NCBI GenBank assembly: GCA_036924285.1 | Contig: JAYKYS010000009.1 | Location: 8,618,001-8,682,000, forward strand | Direction: 5' to 3' | DNA: 64,000 nt | Source of the DNA: Asterella californica | Taxonomy: Eukaryota; Streptophyta; Marchantiopsida; Marchantiales; Aytoniaceae | Shown: positions 51,624 to 64,000 of the stretch, piece after piece | Numbering within the stretch: the stretch's first letter is position 1 | Layout: the number at the start of each line of letters is the position of its first letter | Program-made: the position numbers and the translations under genes | The notes under the pieces: model-generated | Told to the model about the DNA's origin: nothing | What the model saw: the letters and a program-made list of their open reading frames with translations, nothing else | Database searches by the model: none

Positions 51624-54487
51624 CTAGTAGTCAACCTCAAGCATGAGGGGTATATATGCATGCAGGCAAAGTCCACTACATCTCTTTCCCTTACCCTAAA
51701 CTAATCCTGTTTAGCTTTCCACTTCAGATCTTTCCTGTCAGCTGTAGCATCAATATTGATTTACCTTTCACATCTTCAGGTTTCAGTAGCTGACAACTGT
51801 AAACATTTCACAAAATCTGAATCATGGAATTCTTGTTCTCTTTCTCGGTTCCATTGTGAATTCTCATATACAAGCATGCAGTGGGATGATTTGGAGCATC
51901 ATGCTTGTACCAGAAGTTACAACCCATTTATTCATTAGTTTTTAACTTAATATTCAACTGGGTGGGGTCGAAGATACAGTCTTACTGCAGACAGTTGTGT
52001 CATGAGCACTTACTATAACTATGCATTGACAATGTTAATGGAGCAACTTTATGAAGTAAGATAGAGTAAAATGAAAGATTAAAACTGAAAATACTCACAC
52101 AATATGAGATATATCTTAATTAAACGAATGGTTTATTGCTTTCTTCAACCCAAAAATCACAAAACTTCTTTCGTTGCTGTTTACGTTAGGAACAATTTTA
52201 ATTTCGATTGCTGTTCACAAACCTTCTTCGTTTCTGATTTGTTTCTTTTTGTTCGTTCGTTGCCGTTTAACTCTCTTGGGCTCGAGAATTTACGCATCTG
52301 TTGGGCTCAAGGAACTACCCATTCACCACTTTTCAAACAATCATCCAGATGATATCTACTTGCACTTTTTGAGAGATATAGATGTTGTTTTAATTTCTAG
52401 ACCTAAATTGTGGTTTATCAGTTTTACAGATCTGGACAGTGGTGTATGGGAAAATATCGATGGTTTATTTAATAAATGCGACTCGAATATGCATGCAACA
52501 TCAGCTTCTGGGGAACCGTTGCCACTTGTTCACATCAGAAAACACATAAATGCTAAGTGAATCTATAAACATTTAATATTAAGTGAACTTGGAGACGTGG
52601 GAAGATATCCACATAACCCATGAGGCAAGGAAAATTGAACGCACTTCCAACAGTGTATAACATTCTCTATATATATATGAGGCTACAAACAAATAACCAA
52701 GAAATTAGTGAGAGATTTAAATTAAACCACATGCATATATATAACCAAAGAAGGTGTTAGGATGAGGGTTAAATATGATATGCATGCAAGATGAACTTTT
52801 GCTCGTTTGCTGTTATCGAGAAAATGTATAAATATTATGTGAAATTTTTATACCAAGCTCATAAAACATTAAAGAATTCTATGAATATTAACTGTTAGTT
52901 CAACTTGGAAACGTGAGAGGAACCAGACATAAACCAGAATATACATATTTGCCTCCTCCATCGGTACTCTTGCTCGCTTCTTGTTATCAATGAATATATA
53001 AGTTTTAACTAAAATATCTATATTAAAACTAATCTAGAAAAACAAAATATCTATAAATATTAAAAGAGTTAAATATTAAGAGAGTCCAGAGAAGTGAGAA
53101 GATCCCAACATAACCCATAATGGGAGAGAAGAGGTACACTCTCCTGAAACTAAGTCCAAGAAACTACAAGCAAAGAATCAAATTTTAACGAGACATTTAA
53201 TTTATTACCTAGATTAACAAGGAATTTAGTTTAATTTATTATCTAACCTAGGTAATAAATTAAACCCTTGCCTATTTTCCTCCTCCATTAGAAGATGGAG
53301 GAGGTGAATAATATGCATGGGTGATCATTTTTTGAGGGTGAATATATGCATGCCTATCTACATACGGGAAAAGGCAGAAATGGTTCAAGTGATAAAGCCT
53401 GCAGCGACTATGGGGATTGCTCTGGTCCCAAATAACTTCCCGGTTCCTCCTCATCTGTTTCTGTCCTCTCTTCCTCGTTCCCTGCCCGCTCTCCCTTCTC
53501 CCTCTAACCCCCGCCCCAATTCTTCTTGGGTTTCTCCCCTTCATTGTCCTCCCCCACCTTCCCTCTCCCACTCCTCTACCTGGTTCTCTCTCCGCACTAT
53601 TCTCGACATTTAGTGTGGGTAACATTATTTCACTAGCTTCCAACAAAAATCTAAGAAACTAAAAATTCATATACGAAAGGTATATGAATAGGTATATACC
53701 TTTTGATGAATTCATGATACCTTTTGATTTTTTGTTGCTTGCAACTTTCCAACTCAAGCGTTATAGTGAAAACTCTATATGTATATCCGAGCTCATAACA
53801 AATTGAATCATACTAGACAATTCAGACTCGGGCTTGATTTCCATCGTCTTAATAAACGAAGATAAGTAGAAAGAAACCGCTCCAATTAATCATAATCGGA
53901 GGCAACCCACTGCTTATTATATTCTCCTAATTTTCATTTACATGCATATCTTGCTTGAATTTACGTGTGATACATTATACAATTATCTCTTCTACCTTAT
54001 AATATCTTTGATTTAAAATTACGACCATGTAACACCGCGCAGCGTAAAGGCACTCATTTGCGAACAAAAATATAGGTCTTGGATAAATATGCATGCAAGA
54101 TAAACTTCAGTGAATTTTTGTTCTTGAAAAGATATAAATGCTATGTGAAAATTCTACACCAAATTGAAAAAATAACTAAATTTATCTCTACATATTAAAT
54201 AATAACCGGACTTGGAGGTGCAAAGGAACCAGACATATCCCATAAAGTAAGCATAGACTACCGCACTGCAAGAATTACAAGTGCGATCACACGCACTAAA
54301 AGAACTCAAGTGCGACCATTTGTTGATGAAAATAAATATTTAATCTAACGCATTTATTTATTTATTACCGAACCCTTTCGCCTGGCAGATTTGCCTCCTC
54401 CATCAGAAGATGGAGGATGTTATATTATATGATATGCACGCTCCCCAAATGTAGTCCGGTTTAGAGACACAACGCACTGGGAATTCA
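51624..54487. other. AT-rich intergenic region with dispersed repeats
   Basis: No gene recognised. Holds four or five degenerate copies of one repeat (near 52570, 52810, 53030 and 54120) with ATAAATATTAA, ACTTGGA-ACGTG and GAACCAGACATAACCCATAA. A palindrome TAATTTATTACCTAG/CTAGGTAATAAATTA lies at 53199-53262. CCTCCTCCAT...ATGGAGGAGG hairpins occur at 53277 and 54391. Confidence 0.6.
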
Positions 54488-56065
54488 GTGCGATCACAAG
54501 TCATCGATCACACATCTTCCGGGGGAGAGCAAGATAAGTATGACATCAAGCTCCTGGCCGGTTTATGCTTCCGCAGGCTCTTCATGTCTCGAGGTGACGA
54601 AGTGTCCACCTTCTACGGAGTGATGATTTCCATCAACCCTGTGAATCCAGATTCCGGGCTGGGGTTCGAAGTTGAGAGAGGTCAGAGAGCCTTCCGTCCG
54701 TCACGATGGAGTGGAGCAAGTCACAAAATCATCATCTACCGAAAGAATTTCAAACTGGATCAGTCAAGGCGGGAAAGTCATGATGGAAGTGATGATTGGC
54801 CTCTAACGTGAAGCCTGGAGTACAACCGTATTGAATGTATAGACTCATCAGATATTAATTTCGTTCCTGCTGTGTCCGGACAATATCACACACGTCGAAT
54901 ATCATAACGGAGTTAGCCTTACTGTATATGCAATCCGTTCTCTCCCCTTGCGCTTCTTCATCAACCTTGCGGAGAAGAAAATAATCTCTCCCGTCACATG
55001 GGCTTTCAGGGCGAGCACTTTTCCTCGTCAGGCCAGACCACTGAACCAGAATCTGACGTAGACAGAAATGAAACTTGTTCCAACACAAGTTTAATTGCCT
55101 CAGGATTCACAACAAGTCACGAGACTTCCTTGCACCCTTCTCTCCCCGAGATATATCACCGTCCTGATTTAAAACACGCCTAAACGTTCGCTTACCTCGT
55201 TCAAGACATGTGCAATCTCTGAACTTTCTTCGGACTCGTGCATTTCTCTTGAGTGGATCCACACAGATATGCAGATTTCTGCAGCCCTCTGACTTGCTCT
55301 GCCCACTGCACGTCCTCGTCAGCCATCCTGCTCCTCACATCAGCCCCTTGATGACAGAAGTCCAATGTATGACTCTTGACTTCCTAGGATAAAGAAAAAC
55401 TGTTTTCAGGTAAATGGAAAACTCTTCTTGAGATACAGATGGTGGTCCTCTCTGCCTGCATTGTTTATTTTGAGTTGGAGAGGAGGAGGAAGTTGGTGGG
55501 GCTGCAGCTGCGGCCTAGAGAGACGGTCCTGCCTGCCTCTCGTTTTCCTTCAAGTGGCTAACACGGGGCACTCTTGACCGTCGTCCTCAGTAGCACACGA
55601 TCAAATCGTATTGGCCTTGCCTGACGGATTTCTCCTCGGTGTTCGCACCCTCTCTTCTTTCTCGCTAGAACATTTTGAGCTCATCCTCTCGCCCTCGCCG
55701 GGTTCGGTTTTATTCTTACTACTTCTTCAACTGTTCATCGTTATTATGTCGTCGCGGGGACGCTGGACTCGCTCACCGATTAAGCGTGGAGCAGTTCTCG
55801 CAACAGGAGCGAACATAATCTGAGGGATGTGCTCAGATGTTGTCAGTCATGAACGCGTGAGCTTATGTATATGTACAGTGAATGAATGTATCGGATGACG
55901 ACAGGCTTTCTGTTTCACTGTGTCTTGGAGAACTTATTGGTGATCGCCCGTGCCCCAGATATCCGCTAACAAAGAATGTCGTGAGGCGAAGGTGAGCTCG
56001 ATTCGAATATGGGTTGACGAAATATTGCTCGACTTCAGTAGAGGTGGCAATCGTAGTTGGGTGCG
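54488..56065. other. Intergenic region upstream of the phosphoglycerate mutase gene
   Basis: A 107-aa frame at 54488-54811 (plus) matches no family and is left uncalled. The 55400-56050 stretch is richer in G+C and is the likely promoter and 5' leader. Confidence 0.45.
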
Positions 56066-57962
56066 ATGGAGCAATGTTGTTTAAATCGGGGGGTTCTGCA
56101 GCTTCCCCGCATTGACACCTTGCACCGTGCGGCCGGAGGAGGAGGAGCAGCAGCAGCAGCAGGTTCCTTCCCTCTCTCCAAGAAGAGATCGCTTAATTAT
56201 AAAACGATAAACTCTGCAGTAGTCGTTCTGCGAGGTTATCCGATTCGGGCACAAGCTTCTGTTCCGGGGGCTTCAACACCTGCAAACGCGGCTGCAGCTG
56301 CGAGCGTAGCCGCGAGTCTGCAGATCCGTGAAGCGGCAGGATATCGCGCAGAACATGTGAAAGTACAGACGCATTTGGTGCTGATGCGCCACGGTGAGTC
56401 GTGATGATCATTCAGCTTTTCAACCAAATCATGTAGGTCAAGTGAGCTTGTGATTGTCTTAGGAGAAAGCTTTGAAGCTTCTAGGCCGTCTCCTCCTTTG
56501 CTCGAGTTCACTTTCATGCATATGTGTGTCTTTGGACGTTTCACCCAAGTTTTGTATCTCCTTAGACAAGAGTTTTTATACGTCCTCTGTGGAAAGTAAA
56601 CCGAGAACTGAGATCATAAATCGATATCTTAGTTGGTCGAAGGAATGAAGCCAATCGGTCGTAAACATCGTAAGGCGCTTATTTTCCAAAATCTCATCAT
56701 ACTCCGGATTCTTTGGTGATCAGTATAGCTTAATTTGCTGACAGGTTAACATTTGGCGCAGGCGAGAGCATGTGGAACGACCTCGAGCTCTTTACTGGGT
56801 AGGTGAAACTTGAGGCTTTCGAGCTCTTTCCCACACTGTTCCCAAGGCAGTTCCATGTGCTGAATATCATCAGACATTTACCTCGTACTGTTTTCCTGAC
56901 ATGCATGACTTAGTCCTCAGGTAGCAGAAGATGGGAAAAGTGGTCATTAGATGTGTGCCGATGGCACTGATATCAGGTTTATTCAAATGCTCTTATTTTA
57001 AACGGAAAGTTCCGATATGCGTGCTTGATCATGGACTGTCAAGATCGGAAGAGATAGTGGAAGACGTCTGAAAGTCTTCTGTTGGACAGAGATGTGGATA
57101 TTCCGCTGACTGAGAAAGGGGTGATGGAAGCTCTAGCGGGTGGGAAAGCTCTCAGTGAAATTGACTTTGACATCATTTTCACAAGCCGTCTTGTCCGTTC
57201 AAAACAGACTGCCTTAATTGCCATGACCCAGGTTTCACTACACATTTTCCCCCCGCATACATAGCATCAACTGAGTTTAGGCTGCCAAATTGTAATTTGC
57301 AACAATGCTCTGACATGTTAATTTGCAAGGACCAGACCAAAAGCTCGGAAGACAACTTCATTACTGTATCAAGTGCATATCTTGGTTGTTCAGCACTCGT
57401 CCCGCAGAATGCACAGCTTCTGCTACATAGAGTGGGAAGGCCTTTGAATGCATGCAGTATGACCTTAACCGGATGTTGTGAGCGAATGCAGAGCAAGTAC
57501 AAACGTGTCCCTGTGTTGGTAAGAGGTGGATATTATGGGAAGGGTAAAACTGGAGATGCGAACCGACTGAGATTACGAGATGCAGCTGCAAACGCGTTGG
57601 AGCATGCCTCTTGTCAGATGGTTCCCGTGTATGCAGATCCTGCTTTAAATGAGCGTTGCTACGGTGATTTGCAGGTTTCTAGTTTACATCCATTCTTCAT
57701 TAACTGCAGCTCAGTACAGTAGTTGCCATATTGAAGGTTTGGTTGGTGAGATGCGAAGGACAAACATGACTCTTTCTCAGTCTGGTGGGAGTCGGACGGT
57801 TTTTGAGCCCTCAATAAACCTCAGTCAGCATAAGGAATTATCTGTTCACACGGTTGTACAGGGCTTGAGCAAAGACGCAGCAAACAACGAGTTCGGGGAA
57901 GAAGTGGTCCGGAAATGGCGAAGGAGTAACGATACTAGACCGCCTGATGGAGAAAGCTTGCA

Positions 57963-58040
<78 letters not shown>

Positions 58041-58770
58041 AGGGTTTGTGGACGTTATCCCTCACATGTCGACTGTCTTAGTTATTGCAGAAAAGATTTC
58101 GTGTAGGACAGTTTATATACAGAATTCGCCGTCCCTCGAAGAACTCCATGCCACGAGGTTTCTGGACTCGGGAACTTTGACGGAGGTTGTTATCAAGTCC
58201 AACTCACCAGGTTGAGCATTTTTTCCAGGACACGTATAGAAGAACGACCCTGTTTTTCCAGCAGACTATCGAGGCGCGACTCAAGGAGGGAAAGAATGTG
58301 TTGGTAGTAGCGCATGGCAATGTAATGAGATGCATCATCTCGTATCTCTGCGGATTATCGGCTGAAGAAATGCTTGCTCTCCAGGTGTGTGTTTCATGTA
58401 CAATGAGTTTTCTCCAGGTGTGTGTTTCATCTGTAGGATGAGGCGATGAGAATGCTTCGTAGCAAAAGTTCTTACTTCCTTCCACCTTGTGAAGCTGTCC
58501 TGTCATATTCTATTATGTACTATCGCTAGTCCTTCCTTTACCAGTCTGCGCTGTGTATGCGTTGGAGATTTGCTGATGCTTAATGAACAAACGCGAAAGT
58601 GACTACAGGTGGTAACAGCTGTGCCGTACGCATACGCCTACAACGGAGATAGTTTCGCCCAGCTTTGCTTGTTACCGCCGGTAGGTTTGAACAAGAATCA
58701 TGCAACCGCAGATTGTAGTTCGGTTACATCCTCCGCCTTGGAAAAAGGGGAGCCGGATTCTTTGATATGA
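56066..58770 (+). CDS. Cofactor-dependent phosphoglycerate mutase, probably plastid-targeted
   Basis: Seven exons with GT-AG introns: 56066-56393, 56762-56798, 57090-57231, 57492-57674, 57862-57963, 58229-58384 and 58609-58770. All phases fit, giving 369 aa. Residues 1-100 form an Ala/Ser-rich leader like a chloroplast transit peptide. Catalytic core: LVLMRHGESMWN (phospho-His), FTGDVDIPLTEKG, FTSRLVRSKQTA, LNERCYGDLQGL, VRKWRRS and VLVVAHGNVMRC (second catalytic His). It interconverts 3- and 2-phosphoglycerate through a phosphohistidine intermediate. The C-terminal tail differs from most family members. It could instead be a divergent phosphatase-like paralogue. Confidence 0.88.
57967..58035 (+). 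repeat. (TC)n microsatellite in a phosphoglycerate mutase intron
   Basis: About 34 TC units starting three bases after the 5' splice site of the exon ending at 57963. Confidence 0.97.
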
Positions 58771-60493
58771 TCTTCAGTGCACATGTTACACAGAAAAGGC
58801 CTTTCTGTCCGCTTAAATTGCTGAGGTTCTCTTCCCAACCTAGAACATCGTCAGCAAATGATAATTTTGACATGTTCTTCATCTTGCGCTTGCCATATTG
58901 TCAACTCTAATACATTCTTTTAGAATAAACATGATCTTTAATTTTCAAAAGAGGATTTTTAAACTTTAGTGCGGTTGTATGAGCTCCTGGTGTACAAATC
59001 GTGCTCGGTACCCAGTTCGAGTTCACCAATTCTGGAAATGCTCCCCTTGAGCTGTCGAAGCTAAACTATAGAACGATCTGGAAATGCACCCCTTGAGCTG
59101 TCTAAGCAAAATTACAGAACAACCGCCGTTGAGAATTGACACGGATATACACCTTTAGAAGTTTAGGGTCTACCGCTGATGCAGGGAAGCAGCTACCGAA
59201 GTTCAAATCGTATAGTTCTGGCTCGGGGCTTAAATGTGAAGAAAAAAACTCATGCTTACCAAGTAAAGAATTCTTGCTTACCAGGGATATTAGAATCCTA
59301 AACTGTATACATTTGACTTAAATCTCTATTCCTACCTCTCTACTCAGAGTACTAACATTTTCTGACAGACCAAGAGCGAATACTTGCATTTTATCCTAAC
59401 CAAATTGGTCGACGTTATCTAAGAGATATTCCATTTTTCAGACTGTACGAAAAATAAGGAAATACTCTTCTACCAACCTGCCCAGGCATCTTCCTAAGAA
59501 AGAGCAGAATTCTATTTCATGAGTATCATGAATTCATACTGGAACAGGACATGGCGATAGGGAGAATACATTCATCCTCCATTTCTTTCTTACCTACCTG
59601 GTTTACCACCGAAAAGTAAATTTTATAGAAGAAAGACGAATCTTGCTATCGTGGGCCGCTGTGTACTGTGGCACTTGAACGTGCTCAGGTACTAATTCAG
59701 TACCAATAGGTATTCACTGGCCCCCTTCCTTTGACAGCGACTACTCCGACTACTTAAACTACTTTGACTACCTCAACTTCTCTTACTCTTTCTTCACGTT
59801 GCCGTCCATTAGAACCTGTTGGTAACAATTCTATCATCTAAACTATTGCTTCTCGCTATTAGAGCCGGATTTCATCTATGAGGGATTAGGTTAATTGGGG
59901 TTAAGCCGACGTGTTAAACAAGACAAGCTACCCTGATGGGGCAACCCTGTGAACACAAATCTTCTAAGACATCTATACCTAGAGCAGAATGAACCTGCTT
60001 TCTCATCGTCTGGAGTGCAACGACGGGACATCTTAAGCTCATCAATTTCTTCAAAGTGCAGCTTTCATGAGCCGTTCACATACTTCCCTCGAGTAGAAGA
60101 GTCAGGGAAGCTATGGTACAGGGCTCCTGCCTCAGCATTTTTCAGCAAAGACAGCAATCCACGGATGCTCATCCGCTGTTGCGAGCCGCGTGTCAAGCAA
60201 GGAGGAGCTTCTACAAACTCATAGGGGGGAACGTTCGTGCGCCTTTTCCGGGTCGCTACCGAGTCCCACTGGCATGCTTTGAAACTGAAATCCGAAGGAG
60301 GTTACCAGTTCATAAGTCAAGCGTGCCCAAACTAAGCCAAAGAAACCACGTGAAGAATTGACTGGCAGCTGTTTGTTGGATGAAGATCTTGGAGCTAACG
60401 ACAATGAAGTTGAGGTGGTTACGGGCGACAGTTCCGAAGGCCGATGTCTGTAGATGGCAGTAGCTTATCCAGTTAAATATCTGCAGTATTACG
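58771..60493. other. Intergenic region between two convergent genes
   Basis: No gene recognised. A short direct repeat (CTGGAAATGC, CCCCTTGAGCTGTC) occurs at 59033 and 59079. Frames at 59949-60361 (plus) overlap the likely 3' UTR of the SMP-C2 gene and look like chance. Confidence 0.5.
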
Positions 60494-63400
60494 TTACTTG
60501 ACGTGTCCATTGCTCTTCTTGGAGATGCTTCCGAGAGAATTGGTCATTCCTCTGGTAATCGCCTTCCCTCCCTTGCCAACCATGCTTAAACCCATGCCGA
60601 CACCGCTTCCAACCATACTAACACCACCTCCAACAGCGCCAGTAACCACCTTTCCAGCACCTCCAACCACTCCTCCAACAGCATCTGCCGTACTATTCAG
60701 AATACCTTCGTTTTTCAATCTCTCTTTCTCCGCTAGTTCCGCTTTTTCAGCTTGCATGGCTTCTTCGCATTCTTCTTTGGTATATTCATGGTACAGAAGC
60801 TGAAATGCGCAAGAAAAGATTCCACTTAGTTCTCCTCTCTCACCAGGTCCTGTCTCGACAACCAGTCTTCAACCGGAGGAAAACAAGATTCCCTCGTCGC
60901 TTTTGTTAGACATCTTACCAGCATGCACCCGTTTGTCTTCCAACGGTATCACTTCACTATCACAAGGGAAGTGATTGCACCTGGTTTAAAGCCAGGTGCA
61001 ATCACTTCCCTGCTCTTCTGCTCTATTTCTCAGCAGTCGTCATTCATGTCGGTGTCCAAAGCTAACAATAATCACAAAACCCACATCCAAAGTTTTCTCC
61101 AGGAGCACATCTGAGCACTCTCAAGTCCATACGAGGCGACAACCGACTATGCCCCAAGTGTTCATTCTAAGGAAACGAAGTAAGAGAGTTGACTGACATA
61201 CTCAACACTCAACTCTCCCCCTCCGTATCCTCCTCCATCTTTTAGAGAAAGGGAGCTTAAGTTACTAAAGACGACAACCCTGTTATCCAGCATAACAAAG
61301 GTCGAACTAGTGAGTGTGAAAAAGTACAATGAGGTCAGAACTAGCATTCAGTACAACACTCGGATTTAGTGACTTACTTCGACATGGAGTACGCCACGAT
61401 CCTTTTTGTCCTTAACTGAAACCGTGTCCAAAGATGGAAGTAACGGCAGTTGAAGGCTTTGTGGCTGTTCCGGAACCAATTTCGAAATAGGAAATGTGAC
61501 CAACCCAAGGGTCTTATCTTGGCCCATATCTTGATCGAAAACCTACAAAGGGGAACGATAAGATGAGCCACTCTGCATGTAAAGCTCCAAATTGACGTCC
61601 ATCTTGACTGCAGTTGTACTGGCCACAACTCAGTTTGTCTTCACCTCGATAATGAAGACAAACAGTCACAAGAAATGGCTCCCCAGTGATGTTCCATTCA
61701 ACTGTTTTCCCGAAACATGACCAAAAGATTAGAGCATATATAGAGAGTGTTACCTGGAAATGTATAACCTGTGTCTCATGGTCTTCGACACCTAGCCAGT
61801 AAGTTCTATCCCACACCGGGTTAAGATTGCCATCAACCGTATGGGTTTTATACTTGAACAGAGGCCGGACGTACAAGAGCACGTACGGATCAGACTTGCC
61901 CACCATCTCCATATTCTTCAGATGTTCAGCCTTCACAACTGTGCATGTTAGTCTGCCCTGGAGCTTCAGTTCCAGATCACTGCACTTACCACAGACGTCA
62001 TGTAAGAAGGCAAAGCAGCACAAGCCTTATGATAAACTGGAAACAGACGTTGCTCGCTTCAGTTCCAGATGCCTGCACTGACCACATGAGAATCATAACG
62101 CCAGCACGACACGTAGTTCTAAATCGAACAGTTGATCCCACAGGTTGCTCGTGGCCGGTCTAGGTTTAGCAACCCAAACCTGACATCAGGATTTGCTGAA
62201 AGTGGTACAACAATTCTGTGCGGCCATTGTAAAGTATCTGTTACAATATTCTCCACCAGATCCTGTCCAAAAACAGAACCACATGGTATGAAACTGCAAA
62301 TTGCGGATGATCAAAGGATACAGAGACCGAGGTTTGAATGGAAGTCCAGCTATCTTTACTTCCAAAAGTGAAGGTAAAAAACTCCTGTCACATAGCTGTA
62401 TTCAGATACTCGATTCTTACTCTTATCATGTCTGAAAGACCTGGAACAGCTGTCAAAGAACCACCAATCACTTTCAAGGTGTACTTGATCTCCGGCTTGG
62501 GCTGCATCACCAGAACGTGAGCAACACAGACCATTAGATTATCTTCATACGTCGAGAATGGCAGATATGCTCAAGGACCACTCTCTAGTATAGGGGTATC
62601 ACGCAATTAGTCCAGCCAAGTACACAGTGAGAATCAATTAGGGGCCGAATGTGCGCTAACAATGCCGAGAAGAGTTAGCGAATTGTTATATAACCAGAGG
62701 GTGTGCCGAATGGAAATGTGTAGTGCGAAGCGCATTTCCAGAATAGGTTCCTCTCGGTATGTAGTCGAATTCAAGTAGACAATGACAAGAGAAGGAATGC
62801 AGTATGCTTCAAAGGCTAAATGCAAACCCCTTGCCGAATTGAAGTCAAACTAGATTTGTCTACTGCAATGTTGAAATAAGCGAAGGTTATGAAATCAAAA
62901 CGTAGATAGCGCTGCACCATAGAATCCATTGCAAGAAACGAAGGTTATCCAAGCAGAACGAAGAAGACCATTAGATTAATGAAGATCCCTACACAGTAAA
63001 GTTCTGATTATAGAGACTGTGCAGAGGGGGAAATACACTATTCAGGGAAGACGCAACACACTCCCAACCAATTACCTTGGCCAATAGTGCGACCACAACA
63101 GCTGAAATACAAGGCATCTCCTCTGACAACTGAAAGATGACCCGGACTGTCGCAAAGAATTTGAAGTTCTTGAGCTGTAAAAGATGCAATAACCGTTAGA
63201 ATAGTCCATTCTTCCGGAAAAGTTTACCTTGAGCAACAAGTACTTTACTGACCGGTCGGACAAGTACAACGGGTAAGGTAACTCGAAAAGTCGGTGAAGA
63301 CAACTCTAAAAGTACATCAAGGTGGCCTAACGACTATAAATGTCCTTGGTGGAGGTATATCCAGCGCGTTCATCTATCCCGAACATATCAAGTTCATCAG

Positions 63401-64000
63401 ATCACTGCACCATCTGAAACACTTTACTTGAGTTGAAGGATAATCAAATGATCGGCTTGTGAAAGATGCACGATATCAAAGACTCCGAGTTAGACAGTTA
63501 AAGACCTGCACAGGTAAAACGGCTCCTATCTTGGTGTAAACACCTAGTACAATGCTGGGATCACCACCCCATCGAAAGTCCAAGTCCATAGTGACCTGGC
63601 CCTCTTTCAAGCTCTGCATCCTGATTCCTGCATTACCATAGAGCTCTCAAGCCGTGAGTTTAACTAGTAACCGAGAGCACGACCGAGGAATGCGCCCCAT
63701 GAACAACCAAAATCCTTCGCGACGCGTCGTGACGTTCATGTTAATCCGCAAACTGATCAAAATCTAATTTTTCACAAATACATATGGTGCCCCGTATGAA
63801 TTATGTTCCCCACCTTCAATCTGAGGAGCCACATTTCCCAGAAACAACTTTTGGAACTTTAACTCCGAAATACCAACCGGCCGATAACTTTCTAGGATGG
63901 GTTCCACTGATCCTTTGATGACTGCTCCGGCTGCCTGTATCCAAGATGGAAAGAGATTCCTTTAGAGTTTACGCTTTCGTTCCTTAACCAACTGCTCGAG
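60494..64000 (-). CDS. Synaptotagmin/CLB1-like SMP and C2 domain protein, 5' part beyond the window
   Basis: Eight exons visible: 63934-63814, 63627-63506, 63174-63076, 62501-62421, 62262-62180, 61979-61754, 61542-61378 and 60799-60494, joined in phase. The first five encode most of an SMP lipid-transfer domain (GSVEPILESYRP, LDFRWGGDPSIVLGV, FQLSEEMPCISAV, TLQWPHRIVVPL). The next two encode a C2 domain (GKSDPYVLLYV, NPVWDRTYWL). The tail is charged, then glycine-rich (VGGVVGGAGKVVTGAVGGG). Such proteins tether the ER to other membranes and move lipids, with Ca2+/phospholipid binding through C2. The glycine-rich tail matches the plant NTMC2T4/CLB1 type. The N-terminal membrane anchor is not in the window. 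Confidence 0.88.
60966..61010. repeat. Perfect 19-bp inverted repeat in an intron
   Basis: GGGAAGTGATTGCACCTGG, seven-base spacer, exact complement. It lies in the last intron of the SMP-C2 gene. Confidence 0.95.

Noticed and set aside
54488..54811. 107-aa plus-strand frame
   Set aside because: No recognisable motif, no partner exon, beside degenerate repeats.
57649..58215. 188-aa frame with long SLSLSL run
   Set aside because: It is the intronic TC repeat read through exon 5 of the phosphoglycerate mutase gene.

Overview
This window is nuclear DNA from a land plant or close streptophyte relative. The evidence is spliced genes with GT-AG introns of roughly 60 to 580 bases, a plant-type SMP-C2 lipid-binding protein, a probably plastid-targeted phosphoglycerate mutase, F-box genes and plant LTR-retrotransposons. 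The F-box style and transposon mix fit a bryophyte-grade plant, but the species cannot be fixed from sequence alone. The first 47 kb is almost all transposable elements; the last 16 kb holds four host genes.

Layout. 1-9118: a minus-strand Ty3/gypsy element with 2034-bp LTRs (the left LTR runs off the window), inserted into the gag zinc-knuckle region of a second element. 9119 to about 14274: the 3' part of that second, plus-strand gypsy element. It encodes gag knuckles, an aspartic protease, a DNMT3-like cytosine-5 DNA methyltransferase, an integrase and a terminal PHD finger, and has no reverse transcriptase between protease and integrase. 16252-25466: a small (about 466 bp) terminal-inverted-repeat element with an 8-bp target duplication, split by a complete gypsy element (16425-25169) whose two 913-bp LTRs differ at one base. 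28190-33783 and 34206-41283: two related DNA transposons. Each carries a DDE-type transposase on the minus strand, a divergently transcribed small protein of about 130 aa that is conserved between them, and a conserved RNA-like hairpin cassette with a Pol III B-box-like motif. 41736-47280: a decayed mosaic of two Ty1/copia lineages.

Host genes: two divergent F-box paralogues (48282-49682 minus, 50289-51623 plus), a seven-exon cofactor-dependent phosphoglycerate mutase (56066-58770 plus), and the 3' part of a synaptotagmin/CLB1-like SMP-C2 gene (60494 to past 64000, minus), tail to tail with the mutase.

The most unusual content is the retroelement that pairs a DNA methyltransferase with a PHD-finger integrase, and the two-gene DNA transposon family with a shared accessory protein and a structured RNA-like cassette. 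All three gypsy elements carry in-frame TAG codons where family motifs suggest glutamine, four in total. That pattern fits CAG-to-TAG deamination of methylated CHG sites.
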